A DNA stretch of 45,628 nt from Odoribacter sp. UBA944 (GCA_002293375.1 DBDA01000045.1:1-45628), one strand, 5' to 3'. Numbered from the stretch's first letter, positions 17,513 through 25,442 are shown. Notes: generated by a model from the sequence alone, not told the origin. Made by a program: numbers and translations.

Positions 17513-18547
17513 ATGAAACTATTCGTTTTTCCGGGTGTCATCGAACAGAGAATCCTTTCCATCGGGGCCCGGCAAATACCCTATATGCGGACAGCCGCCT
17601 TCTCCGCGTTGGTAAAAGAGTGCGAGGCGCTTCTTTTGAAGCAGGTCGGTTGCCGTTCCGGGAGCGTGCTCTTCTACACAGCCTCCGGAACAGCCGCAAT
17701 GGACGCCGTCGTCGCCAATTATGTCAGTACCAAGACACGTACATTGGTGGTGGCAGGCGGTTCATTCGGCTACCGCTGGCGGGAACTGTGCCAATACTAC
17801 CGGGTCCCTTGTGAAACCTTCGAGGTCCCATTTGCCAGGGAGATCGATTACGCTGCTTTGGAGCAAAAAATAACGGAATTCAAACCGGAAGTACTTCTAT
17901 GCCAACACCACGAAACATCCTCCGGACAGTTGTATGACATGGGGCGCATCTCTCAGCTGTGCCGGCAAACCGGAACCGTTCTGGTCAGCGACATCATCAG
18001 CTCTTTTCTGGCCGATCCGTTTCACATGGACGATTTGGGAGTAGATATCGCCGTCCTGAGCAGCCAAAAGGGATTGAACCTGCCCCCGGGGCTCTCCTTC
18101 GTTGTTCTGTCCGAACGCGTGTTGAAAGAGAAATTCGCCCACCTCAATTTCTATTTAGACATCGAAGAAAATTTGAAAAACCTGACCCGGGGCCAGACCC
18201 CTTACAGCCCCGCAACCACACTTTTCCTGCAACTGCATGCGCGCCTGCTGCAAATAGATGCGGAAGGAACGGCATCGATCATAGAGAAGGTTCGAAAAAA
18301 CGCCCTCTTCTTCCGGGAACAATGCCGACGCAACGGCTGGCCGGTCCCGGCAGAGAATCCGTCTAACTGCATCACCGGATTTCAGGTACGCACAGACGGA
18401 TACAAGATATTCGGCGAATTACTGAAAGAGGAGATCTACATCATGCCCGGCAGCATCAATAACTACCTCCGGGTAGCACACCTCGGCATGCAAGGTCCGG
18501 ACGATTTGGCGTTATTAGCCGATAAAATAAAACAATTGGATCAATGA
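17513..18547 (+). CDS. class V PLP-dependent aminotransferase
   Basis: 344 residues, fold type I PLP enzyme of the alanine-glyoxylate / 2-aminoethylphosphonate aminotransferase group. The cofactor-contacting residues are visible: TASGTAAMDAV near 56-66, D160 in VSDIISS, and the Schiff-base lysine K186 in SSQKGLNLPPG. The ATG at 17513 matches the family start (MKLFVFPGVIEQRIL); an upstream in-frame TTG would precede the promoter box. The gene overlaps the cytidylyltransferase by four bases (ATGA), so translation is coupled and the substrate should relate to that pathway. Candidates are an amino-alcohol phosphate or an aminophosphonate. No phosphonate mutase gene is in the window, so the substrate remains open. 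Confidence 0.85.
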   Translation: MKLFVFPGVIEQRILSIGARQIPYMRTAAFSALVKECEALLLKQVGCRSGSVLFYTASGTAAMDAVVANYVSTKTRTLVVAGGSFGYRWRELCQYYRVPCETFEVPFAREIDYAALEQKITEFKPEVLLCQHHETSSGQLYDMGRISQLCRQTGTVLVSDIISSFLADPFHMDDLGVDIAVLSSQKGLNLPPGLSFVVLSERVLKEKFAHLNFYLDIEENLKNLTRGQTPYSPATTLFLQLHARLLQIDAEGTASIIEKVRKNALFFREQCRRNGWPVPAENPSNCITGFQVRTDGYKIFGELLKEEIYIMPGSINNYLRVAHLGMQGPDDLALLADKIKQLDQ

Positions 18548-19041
18548 AGAAAAAGGAAGTGGTGGTATATACCTCCGGCACATGGGACCTGTTTCATGTA
18601 GGGCATCTCAATATCCTTGAAAAATCCGCCGCCTTGGGGGATAAATTGGTGGTAGGCGTCAGTACGGACGAATTGATCTTCCACTACAAAGGCGTGAAAC
18701 CCGTTATCCCTTTTGAGCAACGTTTGCGGATCGTACAGGCGATCGGTGTGGTGTACAAAGCCGTTCGCCAAGATATCCTCACAGACATCCGCCAACTGCA
18801 AGAGTACGATGTAGACATTGTTACGATCGGAGACGATTGGAAAAACAAACACCTGGACGGCTTGGAGTGGATGAAGGCGCAACCCGGTAAAAAAGTGGTC
18901 TATTTTCCCTACACGGAAGGGGTCAGCACCACCGAAATAAAGAAAATTATCATCGACAATACCAACGAAATTATCCAGGCAAGCCTGGCAAGGGAGTTGA
19001 AAGATTGGACCGGCAAAGAACTAAGCTCCTCCAAAACATGA
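18544..19041 (+). CDS. TagD-like cytidylyltransferase
   Basis: 165 residues, nucleotidyltransferase of the glycerol-3-phosphate/ethanolamine-phosphate cytidylyltransferase group. It would join CMP from CTP to a phosphorylated alcohol. The catalytic HxGH is H18-VG-H21 within SGTWDLFHVGHLNIL. VSTDEL, the GDDW motif (TIGDDWKNK) and VSTTEIKK near the C-terminus match the TagD pattern (ISTTxIK). It overlaps the genes on both sides by ATGA, in the middle of a coupled triad. The product could be CDP-glycerol or a CDP-amino-alcohol; the neighbouring aminotransferase favours a nitrogen-containing substrate, but this is inference. Confidence 0.88.
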   Translation: MKKKEVVVYTSGTWDLFHVGHLNILEKSAALGDKLVVGVSTDELIFHYKGVKPVIPFEQRLRIVQAIGVVYKAVRQDILTDIRQLQEYDVDIVTIGDDWKNKHLDGLEWMKAQPGKKVVYFPYTEGVSTTEIKKIIIDNTNEIIQASLARELKDWTGKELSSSKT

Positions 19042-20087
19042 GGATCGTACTGTTCTGCGAAAACAAATACGCCGTCAGCATCCTCTTCCCGATACAGGAG
19101 GAGGCGAACAGAAGCAGCGAACATTTGGTATTGTGGTATGTCCATGCCCCGAAAATCCCGGATTTTCCGTTGAAAGAAGAGGTCCGCTGGACGAACAGCA
19201 TACAGGAGATCTATGATTTTTCGCCCGAAGCGATCTTTGTTCCGGGCAACATTGTACCCTATTACCTGCCGGGTGTCAAGATACAGATATTCCACGGATA
19301 TGCAGCGGAGAAGAAAGACCACTGGGTCATCCGGCGCTATTTTGACACCTATTTCACCCAAGGGCCTTTTTTCACCCGGGGATTCAAAAAATTGGCAGAA
19401 AAATACGGCGATTTTGAAGTGGTCGAAACGGGCTGGCCGCGCCAGGACTGGGTTTTTGCCCACCTCCACACATTTGACAATGAAAAAGCGAAACTGCTGA
19501 AAACATACAACCGGAAAAAATTGGTCCTGTATGCACCGACCTTCTCCCCTTCCCTCACCTCCCTGCCCAAAATCAAAGAGGGCCTGCTCCGCTTAGCCCG
19601 GGAAAAAGAGGTATTGATACTGCTTAAATTCCATCCGCTGACCCGGCAAGAGTGGGTGGAAGAGTACCAGAAACTGGCGGAAGAGACCGAAAACATCTGC
19701 TGGATATCCGATCACAACATCTCCAAATACCAACTCATGGCCGATGTGATGATCAGCGACACCTCCTCCACCGTCTACGAATTTCTCCTATTGAACAAAC
19801 CGGTCATTACGTGCCAGACCATTGCAAAAGAGATCTACTGGATTGACATACAGGATCCTTCCGAATTGCCGGATGCCTATGAAAAAGCCCTGTCTGACCG
19901 GGAATACGCTGCCAAAAGAACCTGGATCATTGAAAACTACGATCCCTGGTTAGACGGAAAAGTCTGTTCCCGCATGTTGGAAGCGGCCACCGATTACATC
20001 CGGCGAAAAGGCGTTCCCCGGAAACGGAAACTGAATCTTTGGAGAAAATACACCGGTATCAAAACATTCGGAAAGATAAAAACCTAA
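19038..20087 (+). CDS. CDP-glycerol glycerophosphotransferase-family enzyme
   Basis: 349 residues from the ATG at 19038, which overlaps the preceding stop (ATGA). An earlier in-frame codon would lie inside the cytidylyltransferase gene. It resembles the TagB/TagF phosphotransferases of teichoic acid synthesis: FHGYAAEKKDHW at about 85-96, YAPTFSPSLTSLP, LLKFHP at about 195-200, and SDTSSTVYEFLLLNKPVI at about 240-257. The two conserved histidines (HG and HP) and the SDxSS loop are present. The C-terminus is strongly basic, suiting membrane-surface attachment. It would transfer an alcohol phosphate from its CDP form to a glycan or lipid acceptor on the cytoplasmic side. Such enzymes are known in Gram-positive teichoic acid and in some capsules; the acceptor here is unknown. 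Confidence 0.8.
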   Translation: MRIVLFCENKYAVSILFPIQEEANRSSEHLVLWYVHAPKIPDFPLKEEVRWTNSIQEIYDFSPEAIFVPGNIVPYYLPGVKIQIFHGYAAEKKDHWVIRRYFDTYFTQGPFFTRGFKKLAEKYGDFEVVETGWPRQDWVFAHLHTFDNEKAKLLKTYNRKKLVLYAPTFSPSLTSLPKIKEGLLRLAREKEVLILLKFHPLTRQEWVEEYQKLAEETENICWISDHNISKYQLMADVMISDTSSTVYEFLLLNKPVITCQTIAKEIYWIDIQDPSELPDAYEKALSDREYAAKRTWIIENYDPWLDGKVCSRMLEAATDYIRRKGVPRKRKLNLWRKYTGIKTFGKIKT

Positions 20088-20103
20088 GAAAACCTTCTCC
20101 CTC

Positions 20104-20598
20104 TTACGGTCTTACATAATCCACATAGGAGTAATCGAACTCATTCTTCTCGTCTGCCCGGAAATCTTCCCGCTTTACCTCTCTCCAGCGACGCGGATCA
20201 ACGGGAGGAATAACCGTATCCCCCTCCGCTTTCGTATGAACAACCGTCAGGTAAAGCCGGTCTGCCCGCTCCCAAAACGTCCGGTACACCTGCCCGCCAC
20301 CAATCACAAACACCTGTTCATCCCCGGCCGCCTTCTCCAACGCCTCCTCCACGCTTCCGACTACTTCGCATCCGGCAGGAGCAAAAGAGGGATCACCCGA
20401 AAGGACCATATTCCGCCGGTTGGGAAGCGGCCGCCCCATCGACTCAAAAGTTCTTCGCCCCATCAACACCGTATGCCCTGTCGTCAAGGATTTAAACCGC
20501 TTCAAGTCAGCCGAAAGGCGCCAGATCAGCACATTATCCCTGCCGATCACATCGTTTTCCGCTGCCGCTACAATAATAGATAACACCATACCATTCAT
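20104..20598 (-). CDS. folA: dihydrofolate reductase
   Basis: 164 residues. It reduces dihydrofolate to tetrahydrofolate with NADPH. The N-terminal SIIVAAAENDVIGRDNVLIW, the LKRFKSLTTGHTVLMGRRTFESMGRPLPNRRN nucleotide-binding region and the VFVIGGGQVYRTF motif are all recognisable and complete. The start could be the ATG at 20598 or the one three codons inside (20589); the family usually begins one or two residues before the SIIVA strand. It has its own -7 box at 20616-20623. thyA, which produces the dihydrofolate this enzyme recycles, is on the same strand but 4.8 kb away with glycan genes between. Confidence 0.95.
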   Translation of the reverse strand: MNGMVLSIIVAAAENDVIGRDNVLIWRLSADLKRFKSLTTGHTVLMGRRTFESMGRPLPNRRNMVLSGDPSFAPAGCEVVGSVEEALEKAAGDEQVFVIGGGQVYRTFWERADRLYLTVVHTKAEGDTVIPPVDPRRWREVKREDFRADEKNEFDYSYVDYVRP

Positions 20599-20615
20599 CC
20601 TGTTATTTCACCAAA

Positions 20616-20623
20616 CAAAGATA
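20616..20623 (-). promoter_or_regulatory. folA -7 box
   Basis: TATCTTTG on the minus strand, 17 bases before the folA ATG at 20598. No -33 TTG at normal distance. Confidence 0.45.
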
Positions 20624-20798
20624 ACGCTTTTCAACCACTCCACCCTTGCTTTCTACGATTTTAAAGCATTTCCCCGACTTTTCACAAGCGCCTCCTAAAA
20701 AACACCCTTCCCCTCTTCTGAAAATGAAACAGATTTCGTAAATTGTACCATAATCGGAATCCCGAAATAACCACAAAAATCTCTCTCCCCAGCTAAAC

Positions 20799-20886
20799 GC
20801 TCTACGGACAGTTTATGGACAGTTGATGGACGCTCTACGGACGGTCTACGAAAGGCTGCACAAAGGCCTCACAAAGGCGCAAAAGG
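20799..20886. repeat. degenerate 11-bp tandem repeat, eight units
   Basis: Eight consecutive 11-base units start at 20799, 20810, 20821, 20832, 20843, 20854, 20865 and 20876. Units 1 and 4 are identical (GCTCTACGGAC), and units 2 and 3 are close (AGTTTATGGAC, AGTTGATGGAC). The later ones drift to GGTCTACGAAA, GGCTGCACAAA and GGCCTCACAAA. The phase is unbroken over 88 bases. It lies in the 437-base gap between folA and the DUF4254 gene. The role is unknown. Confidence 0.7.
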
Positions 20887-20899
20887 AAAGGAACAGACT

Positions 20900-21022
20900 A
20901 TGTCGATAGAAAAACAGAAAAGATTTCGGGCAGTTGCCCTGGTTTATTGTGCCGGATTATTGCTTCACATACAAACTTTGGTTAGTTTTGTAACTGTTAT
21001 TACAAAAATACCAACATCTTAA
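20900..21022 (+). CDS. possible 40-residue single-pass membrane peptide
   Basis: An open frame of 40 codons begins at an ATG 13 bases after the 11-bp repeat array, with AGGAAAGG close upstream. The product has a basic start (MSIEKQKRFRAVALV) and a hydrophobic run to about residue 36, as in small membrane proteins. Against it: the predicted promoter of the next gene (20960-20990) lies inside this frame, and the length is within chance expectation. No family is recognised. Confidence 0.22.
   Translation: MSIEKQKRFRAVALVYCAGLLLHIQTLVSFVTVITKIPTS
20960..20990 (+). promoter_or_regulatory. promoter of DUF4254-GT9-kinase operon
   Basis: TTG at 20960-20962, 20-base spacer, TAGTTTTG at 20983-20990. 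The transcription start is expected near 20996, with a leader of about 40 bases. The spacing equals that of the promoters at 8753 and 23408. Confidence 0.65.
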
Positions 21023-21035
21023 AATCCATTCCAAT

Positions 21036-21641
21036 ATGAATTTTACTGATACCAGCAACCGGATCTTCAATGAATCCATCTACGAGTACCACAAAACAGA
21101 TTGCGTGGACACCCCCATCAACAATCCCTATCCGCTGAAAAGCATCGAATACTACCTCTACCTGAAAAACTGGATCGACACTGTTCAGTGGCACTTCGAA
21201 GACATCATCCGCGACCCGAACATCGATCCCGCCGAAGCCCTGGTGCTGAAAAGGCGCATCGACAAATCCAACCAGGACCGCACAGACCTCGTAGAGTTGA
21301 TCGACAGCTATTTCCTGGACAAATACAAAGAGGTGCAAATCCAACCCGGCGCCGTCATCAATACGGAAAGCCCCGCCTGGGCCATCGACCGCCTCTCCAT
21401 CCTGGCGTTGAAGATCTACCACATGCAACAAGAGGTAAACCGCACGGATACCACACCAGAGCACCACGCCCAATGCAAAGCCAAACTCAACATCCTGCTG
21501 GAACAGCAGAAAGACCTCTCCTCCGCCATCGAGCAATTGCTGGAGGACATCGCAGCCGGACACAAATACATGAAGGTGTACAAACAGATGAAAATGTACA
21601 ACGATCCGGCCTTGAATCCGGTCCTTTACGGTAAAAAATAA
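21036..21641 (+). CDS. DUF4254 domain protein
   Basis: 201 residues, mostly alpha-helical and soluble, without signal peptide or membrane segment. It corresponds to the Bacteroidota family DUF4254 (recognised from the NPYPLKSIEYYLYLKNWIDT start and the RIDKSNQDRTDLVE helix). The biochemical function is not known. It is the first gene of an operon, with the GT9 heptosyltransferase-like gene starting three bases after its stop and a kinase gene overlapping that one. The context therefore points to LPS core or another surface glycan. Confidence 0.82.
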   Translation: MNFTDTSNRIFNESIYEYHKTDCVDTPINNPYPLKSIEYYLYLKNWIDTVQWHFEDIIRDPNIDPAEALVLKRRIDKSNQDRTDLVELIDSYFLDKYKEVQIQPGAVINTESPAWAIDRLSILALKIYHMQQEVNRTDTTPEHHAQCKAKLNILLEQQKDLSSAIEQLLEDIAAGHKYMKVYKQMKMYNDPALNPVLYGKK

Positions 21642-21644
21642 ACC

Positions 21645-22685
21645 ATGAAGAGGCTGTTGGTCATCCGGTTGTCCGCCCTGGGAGATGTAGCCATGACCGT
21701 ACCGGTCCTTTCTGCCGTCGCATACGGCCAACCCGATCTGGAAATCACGGTACTGAGCCGCCCTGCATTCCGGCCGCTTTTTGCACAACTGCCGTCCAAC
21801 GTCGTCTTTATTTCAGCGGATCTGAAAGGGGAACACAAAGGGGTAGGCGGCTTGCTGCGTCTATGTTTCGCTTTGCGAAAAGCAAAGTTCGATGCTGTCG
21901 CCGACCTGCACGACGTATTGCGCACAAAGGTGATCCGCTGGTTTCTCCGGTTGTGCGGTGCCCGGTGCGCCCACATCCGCAAGGGACGAAAAGAGAAACG
22001 GGAACTGACCCGGCAAAAAAAGAAAATAGTCACCCGGCTCCCCTCCTCTTTTGAACGCTATGAACAAGTATTCCGGAAACTGAACATTCCGGCAGAACCG
22101 AATTTTCGTTCCATTTTTGGAGAAGAGCAGGGAGAGTTGGCTAAAATCATCCACCTGACCGGAAAAAAAGGAACGGACAAATGGATCGGTATCGCCCCCT
22201 TTGCCAAGCATCCCGGTAAAATATATCCCCCACAGCAAATGGAACAGGTGATCAAACAACTCCTCCGGATCCCCAACCTCCGGATCTTTCTGTTCGGAGG
22301 AGGTCCGAAAGAGAGCGAACTTCTGGCTGCCTGGGAGTTGAAATACCCGGGGATCACCGCCCTTCCCGGCAAATTAGGCATAGCGAACGAACTGATCCTG
22401 ATGAGTTGGCTGGACGGGATGATCTCCATGGATTCGGCCAATATGCACTTGGCTTCTCTGACCGGTACACCCGTTATCTCCATCTGGGGAGCGACTCACC
22501 CGTACGCCGGATTTATGGGGTGGCACCAATCTCCGGAAAATGCCCTGCAAACCGAACTCCCTTGCCGACCGTGCTCGGTATTCGGGAACATCCCCTGCCT
22601 GCGGAAAGACTACGCCTGCCTGCGGCTCATCAGCCCGGAAACCATCGTCACCAAAACCCGAAACCTTTTACAAAATGCCGGATAA
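21645..22685 (+). CDS. glycosyltransferase family 9 (heptosyltransferase-like)
   Basis: 346 residues, GT-B fold. The start MKRLLVIRLSALGDVAMTVPVL is the hallmark of ADP-heptose:LPS heptosyltransferases, and the C-terminal half contains GSPxEx-like GGGPKESELLAAW and SMDSANMHLASLTGTPVISIWGATHP, the donor-binding region. It would add a sugar to the LPS core at the inner membrane. In Bacteroidales the donor is not always heptose, so the exact sugar is uncertain. It overlaps the following kinase-like gene by 11 bases. Confidence 0.9.
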   Translation: MKRLLVIRLSALGDVAMTVPVLSAVAYGQPDLEITVLSRPAFRPLFAQLPSNVVFISADLKGEHKGVGGLLRLCFALRKAKFDAVADLHDVLRTKVIRWFLRLCGARCAHIRKGRKEKRELTRQKKKIVTRLPSSFERYEQVFRKLNIPAEPNFRSIFGEEQGELAKIIHLTGKKGTDKWIGIAPFAKHPGKIYPPQQMEQVIKQLLRIPNLRIFLFGGGPKESELLAAWELKYPGITALPGKLGIANELILMSWLDGMISMDSANMHLASLTGTPVISIWGATHPYAGFMGWHQSPENALQTELPCRPCSVFGNIPCLRKDYACLRLISPETIVTKTRNLLQNAG

Positions 22686-23424
22686 GATCGTCATCCATCC
22701 GAAGTACAAAGAGCTGGCGGACTTCATCGTACAGATACCGAAAACTTTTTCCCGGCAAGGAAAGGTCATATACAACGGCAGGAATGAGATCCGGGTCGTG
22801 GAACACGCCGAACTCTCCATCAACATAAAAGAGTTTGGTGTTCCCTTTTTTCTCAACCGGTTGGTCTATGCATGGTTCCGGAAACCTAAAGCCGAACGGG
22901 CTTACCTGTATGCTGGCAAACTGCTTGACAAACAGATCAACACACCGGAACCCATCGCCTACATCCTGACGAAAAAACGGGGAATTATCGGGAAATGTTA
23001 TTTTATAAGCATACAGGTACCACTGACCCGCAATTTTTATGAATTCGGCACGCCCCCGTTGGCCGGACGAGAACATATTGTACAAGATTTTGCCCGCTAC
23101 TCTGCTTATATTCACGACTCCGGCGTATACCACAAAGATTACTCTCCCGGCAACATCCTGTTTGACGTTATCGACGGGAAAACGGAATTTTGTCTGGTCG
23201 ACATCAACCGGATGGAGTTTGGCCGGGTCGGCATCCGGAAAGGATGTGCAAACTTTGCCCGCCTGTGGGGCCAGGAACCTTTTTTTCGGCTGATCGGACA
23301 AGAATATGCCCGGAGCAGAGAAGCCGATCCACAGGCATGTATCCGATGGATCCTGAAATACAGGCGAAAATTCTGGAAACGCTTTACCCGGAAACACCTG
23401 CCGAAATTTGAATTGGATATGTAA
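22675..23424 (+). CDS. LPS core kinase-like protein (WaaP/InaA/Kdo-kinase group)
   Basis: 249 residues, single-domain eukaryotic-like kinase fold. The start ATG at 22675 overlaps the end of the GT9 gene. The catalytic loop is HKDYSPGN (D155, N160) and the metal-binding motif is VDINRM (D176), in the order expected. K52 in SINIKEF may be the ATP lysine. Relatives phosphorylate Kdo or heptose in the LPS core. The 52-residue C-terminus is rich in Arg and Lys and may sit on the membrane. The position directly after a heptosyltransferase-like gene supports an LPS role; the precise acceptor is inferred. Confidence 0.82.
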   Translation: MPDKIVIHPKYKELADFIVQIPKTFSRQGKVIYNGRNEIRVVEHAELSINIKEFGVPFFLNRLVYAWFRKPKAERAYLYAGKLLDKQINTPEPIAYILTKKRGIIGKCYFISIQVPLTRNFYEFGTPPLAGREHIVQDFARYSAYIHDSGVYHKDYSPGNILFDVIDGKTEFCLVDINRMEFGRVGIRKGCANFARLWGQEPFFRLIGQEYARSREADPQACIRWILKYRRKFWKRFTRKHLPKFELDM

Positions 23425-23438
23425 AATCTATACCTTTG
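23408..23438 (+). promoter_or_regulatory. promoter of GT8 gene, leaderless geometry
   Basis: TTG at 23408-23410, 20-base spacer, TACCTTTG at 23431-23438. The ATG follows only four bases later (23443). It is a full consensus promoter, so the mRNA should start at or beside the start codon. The -33 element overlaps the end of the kinase gene. Confidence 0.65.
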
Positions 23439-23442
23439 AGCC

Positions 23443-24378
23443 ATGAATAAGATACACATTGCTTGTAACATCGACGAAAATTACGTCCAACATTGCGCGG
23501 TAATGTTGACTTCCTTGTTTGTGAATAATCACGACCTCTCCTTTGAAGTTCACATTATTGCAAGCCAATTAACGGAACAGTCTGTTGGTAGTTTAAATGG
23601 CATCGCCCAACAATACGACCAAAACATCTCTTTTTATTTTGGACATGAGGAATTTCTCAAGGATTGTGCCATCATCAAAAGCGACAGCTACCTCACTGTT
23701 GCAGCCTATTACCGGTGCTTTCTTGCGGATATTCTTCCTGTGCATATCCACAAAGTCCTCTATTTGGACAGCGACCTGATCGTGCGACACTCCATTGCAA
23801 AGTTATGGAATATGGACATCAGCCAATATCCTTTAGCTTGTGTAGAAGATATGTGGAGCGGAAAAGCATACCACTACGAACGCCTGCACTACTCACCGGA
23901 ATATTCCTATTTTAATTCCGGTGTGTTATTGATCAATCTGGATTACTGGAGAATACATAACATAACCCAAAAATCTCTTCAGTATATTAAAGAAAACGCA
24001 GAGAACCTACTCTTTAACGACCAAGATGTCCTGAACGGACTGTTTCACGCTTCCAAGCTTTTTATTCCCGTTACGTGGAACATGCAGGACGGATTTTACC
24101 GATGCAAACGAAAAACCCGGAATATTCTATGGGAAGAGATTGACAGGACTGTAAATGATCCTGTTATTCTCCATTACACGTGCAGCAAAAAACCCTGGCA
24201 CGACAAATCCCAGCACCCCCTGAAATCCGAATATTTCAAATACTTGGATATGACTCCCTGGAAAGGATGGCGTCCTCCAGTTGATCATAGATATCGTCGG
24301 ATAGAACGGCTAAACTCCGTATTACGCTTCTTTGGAATTTTAAAGCATAAATACATTAAAATCAAGAGATCGGTTTAA
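23443..24378 (+). CDS. glycosyltransferase family 8
   Basis: 311 residues, GT-A fold retaining glycosyltransferase of the LgtC/WaaJ type. It starts MNKIHIACNIDENYVQHCAVML. The metal-binding DxD lies in VLYLDSDLIV, followed by YFNSGVLLINLDYWR, NDQDVLNG and the C-terminal HYTCSKKPWHD motif that binds UDP. The likely donor is UDP-glucose or UDP-galactose, and it would act on LPS or capsule at the cytoplasmic face. The codons look more A+T-rich than those of the genes on either side, hinting at separate acquisition. Its stop codon interlocks with that of the opposing glycosyltransferase. Confidence 0.9.
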   Translation: MNKIHIACNIDENYVQHCAVMLTSLFVNNHDLSFEVHIIASQLTEQSVGSLNGIAQQYDQNISFYFGHEEFLKDCAIIKSDSYLTVAAYYRCFLADILPVHIHKVLYLDSDLIVRHSIAKLWNMDISQYPLACVEDMWSGKAYHYERLHYSPEYSYFNSGVLLINLDYWRIHNITQKSLQYIKENAENLLFNDQDVLNGLFHASKLFIPVTWNMQDGFYRCKRKTRNILWEEIDRTVNDPVILHYTCSKKPWHDKSQHPLKSEYFKYLDMTPWKGWRPPVDHRYRRIERLNSVLRFFGILKHKYIKIKRSV

Positions 24379-25424
24379 TGATCCATCAGGTATTGCTCCG
24401 CTTCTAAGTAGGCTGTCTTAAAATAATGCCCCTTTTCGAGTTTATTACTCACCTCAATAGCATTATTCTTCATCACATTGTACTCCTCTTGGGATATGTT
24501 CGGGAGTATCTCGTCCAATTGATCCAGCGAGTCGATGCAAATGCCTACCTTGTGTTCTTTTACAAAATCGGCAAAAGCCGCCTGCGACCAGGATATAACA
24601 GGAATGTGGCACCGCATATAGGTGCAAGGCTTGTGCGACGTCGTCAATCGCAAATACTCACCGTATACCCCGTCTATCCCCTCAATCGAGTTTCCATACC
24701 ACACCAACCCCCAGTCTCCCGTTGTTGTTTTTATGATCTCATCCGTTGGAATGTAGCCGACACCCCGGATTTTGTCTTTGTGGACGATCTGTCCTTCGAA
24801 AAATGAGGAGCCAAAAACCGTATATTCGTAGTTTTGAGGAGGAGCTTCCCTGTCCAGAACATACAAAAAGTCATGCAAACCGGGTACCAATTTTCCCGCA
24901 TAAATGACTTCAACCGGATGAGAGAGTTTGGTTTTTTCAACAGGTTTTGTATCGGGAGAATCGGACAAAACATCCCACAAATGAAAGATCCCAACAGGCA
25001 TGGTATAATTCTGGTCTATTAACTCCTGTTTCATGTGTTTATTGACAACCAGCAGATAATCATTTTTAGACAATCTCCGTTTTTCCTGTTCGCGGGTGAC
25101 CTTTTTCCTTCTGTAGTAACCGAAATCATAGATCAGTGTAATCAACTTAACCCCCTTGAAACGGGCGACACGACAGATAAAAGAGTAGTATTTTTTGAAA
25201 GGATAAAAAAGCATCAGGTAATCACCTCTTCTCAGATTGCATAAACCTACGATTACGCTACGCAACGTGTAGAGAAATCCAAGGATTTTGTTTTTCGTAA
25301 AGGTCGGACGACATCCAATATTGATAAATCCCATGTCGTCCATGATCCGTTCCATGTCTCTTTTGCCCTTTGTCCCTCCGTTGAAAAGACCGGGATAGTT
25401 TTTCGATATATATACTCTTCTCAT
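24375..25424 (-). CDS. glycosyltransferase, galactofuranosyltransferase-like
   Basis: 349 residues. The ATG at 25424 is used; an in-frame TTG three codons earlier is less likely. The protein resembles the Bacteroidales sugar transferases annotated as beta-1,6-galactofuranosyltransferase: MRRVYISKNYPGLFNGGTKG at the start, the RGDYLMLFYPFKKYYSF and LITLIYDFGYYRRK segments, then YAGKL and the acceptor/donor region GLVWYGNSIEGIDGVYGEYL with NxPHK-like TTSHKPCTYM. The donor sugar is not certain. It sits 18 bases after the thyA stop on the same strand and probably shares the thyA transcript, which is odd for a surface-glycan gene. Base composition is more A+T-rich than its surroundings. Confidence 0.68.
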   Translation of the reverse strand: MRRVYISKNYPGLFNGGTKGKRDMERIMDDMGFINIGCRPTFTKNKILGFLYTLRSVIVGLCNLRRGDYLMLFYPFKKYYSFICRVARFKGVKLITLIYDFGYYRRKKVTREQEKRRLSKNDYLLVVNKHMKQELIDQNYTMPVGIFHLWDVLSDSPDTKPVEKTKLSHPVEVIYAGKLVPGLHDFLYVLDREAPPQNYEYTVFGSSFFEGQIVHKDKIRGVGYIPTDEIIKTTTGDWGLVWYGNSIEGIDGVYGEYLRLTTSHKPCTYMRCHIPVISWSQAAFADFVKEHKVGICIDSLDQLDEILPNISQEEYNVMKNNAIEVSNKLEKGHYFKTAYLEAEQYLMDH

Positions 25425-25442
25425 GATCTGCAATTTTTCGGG

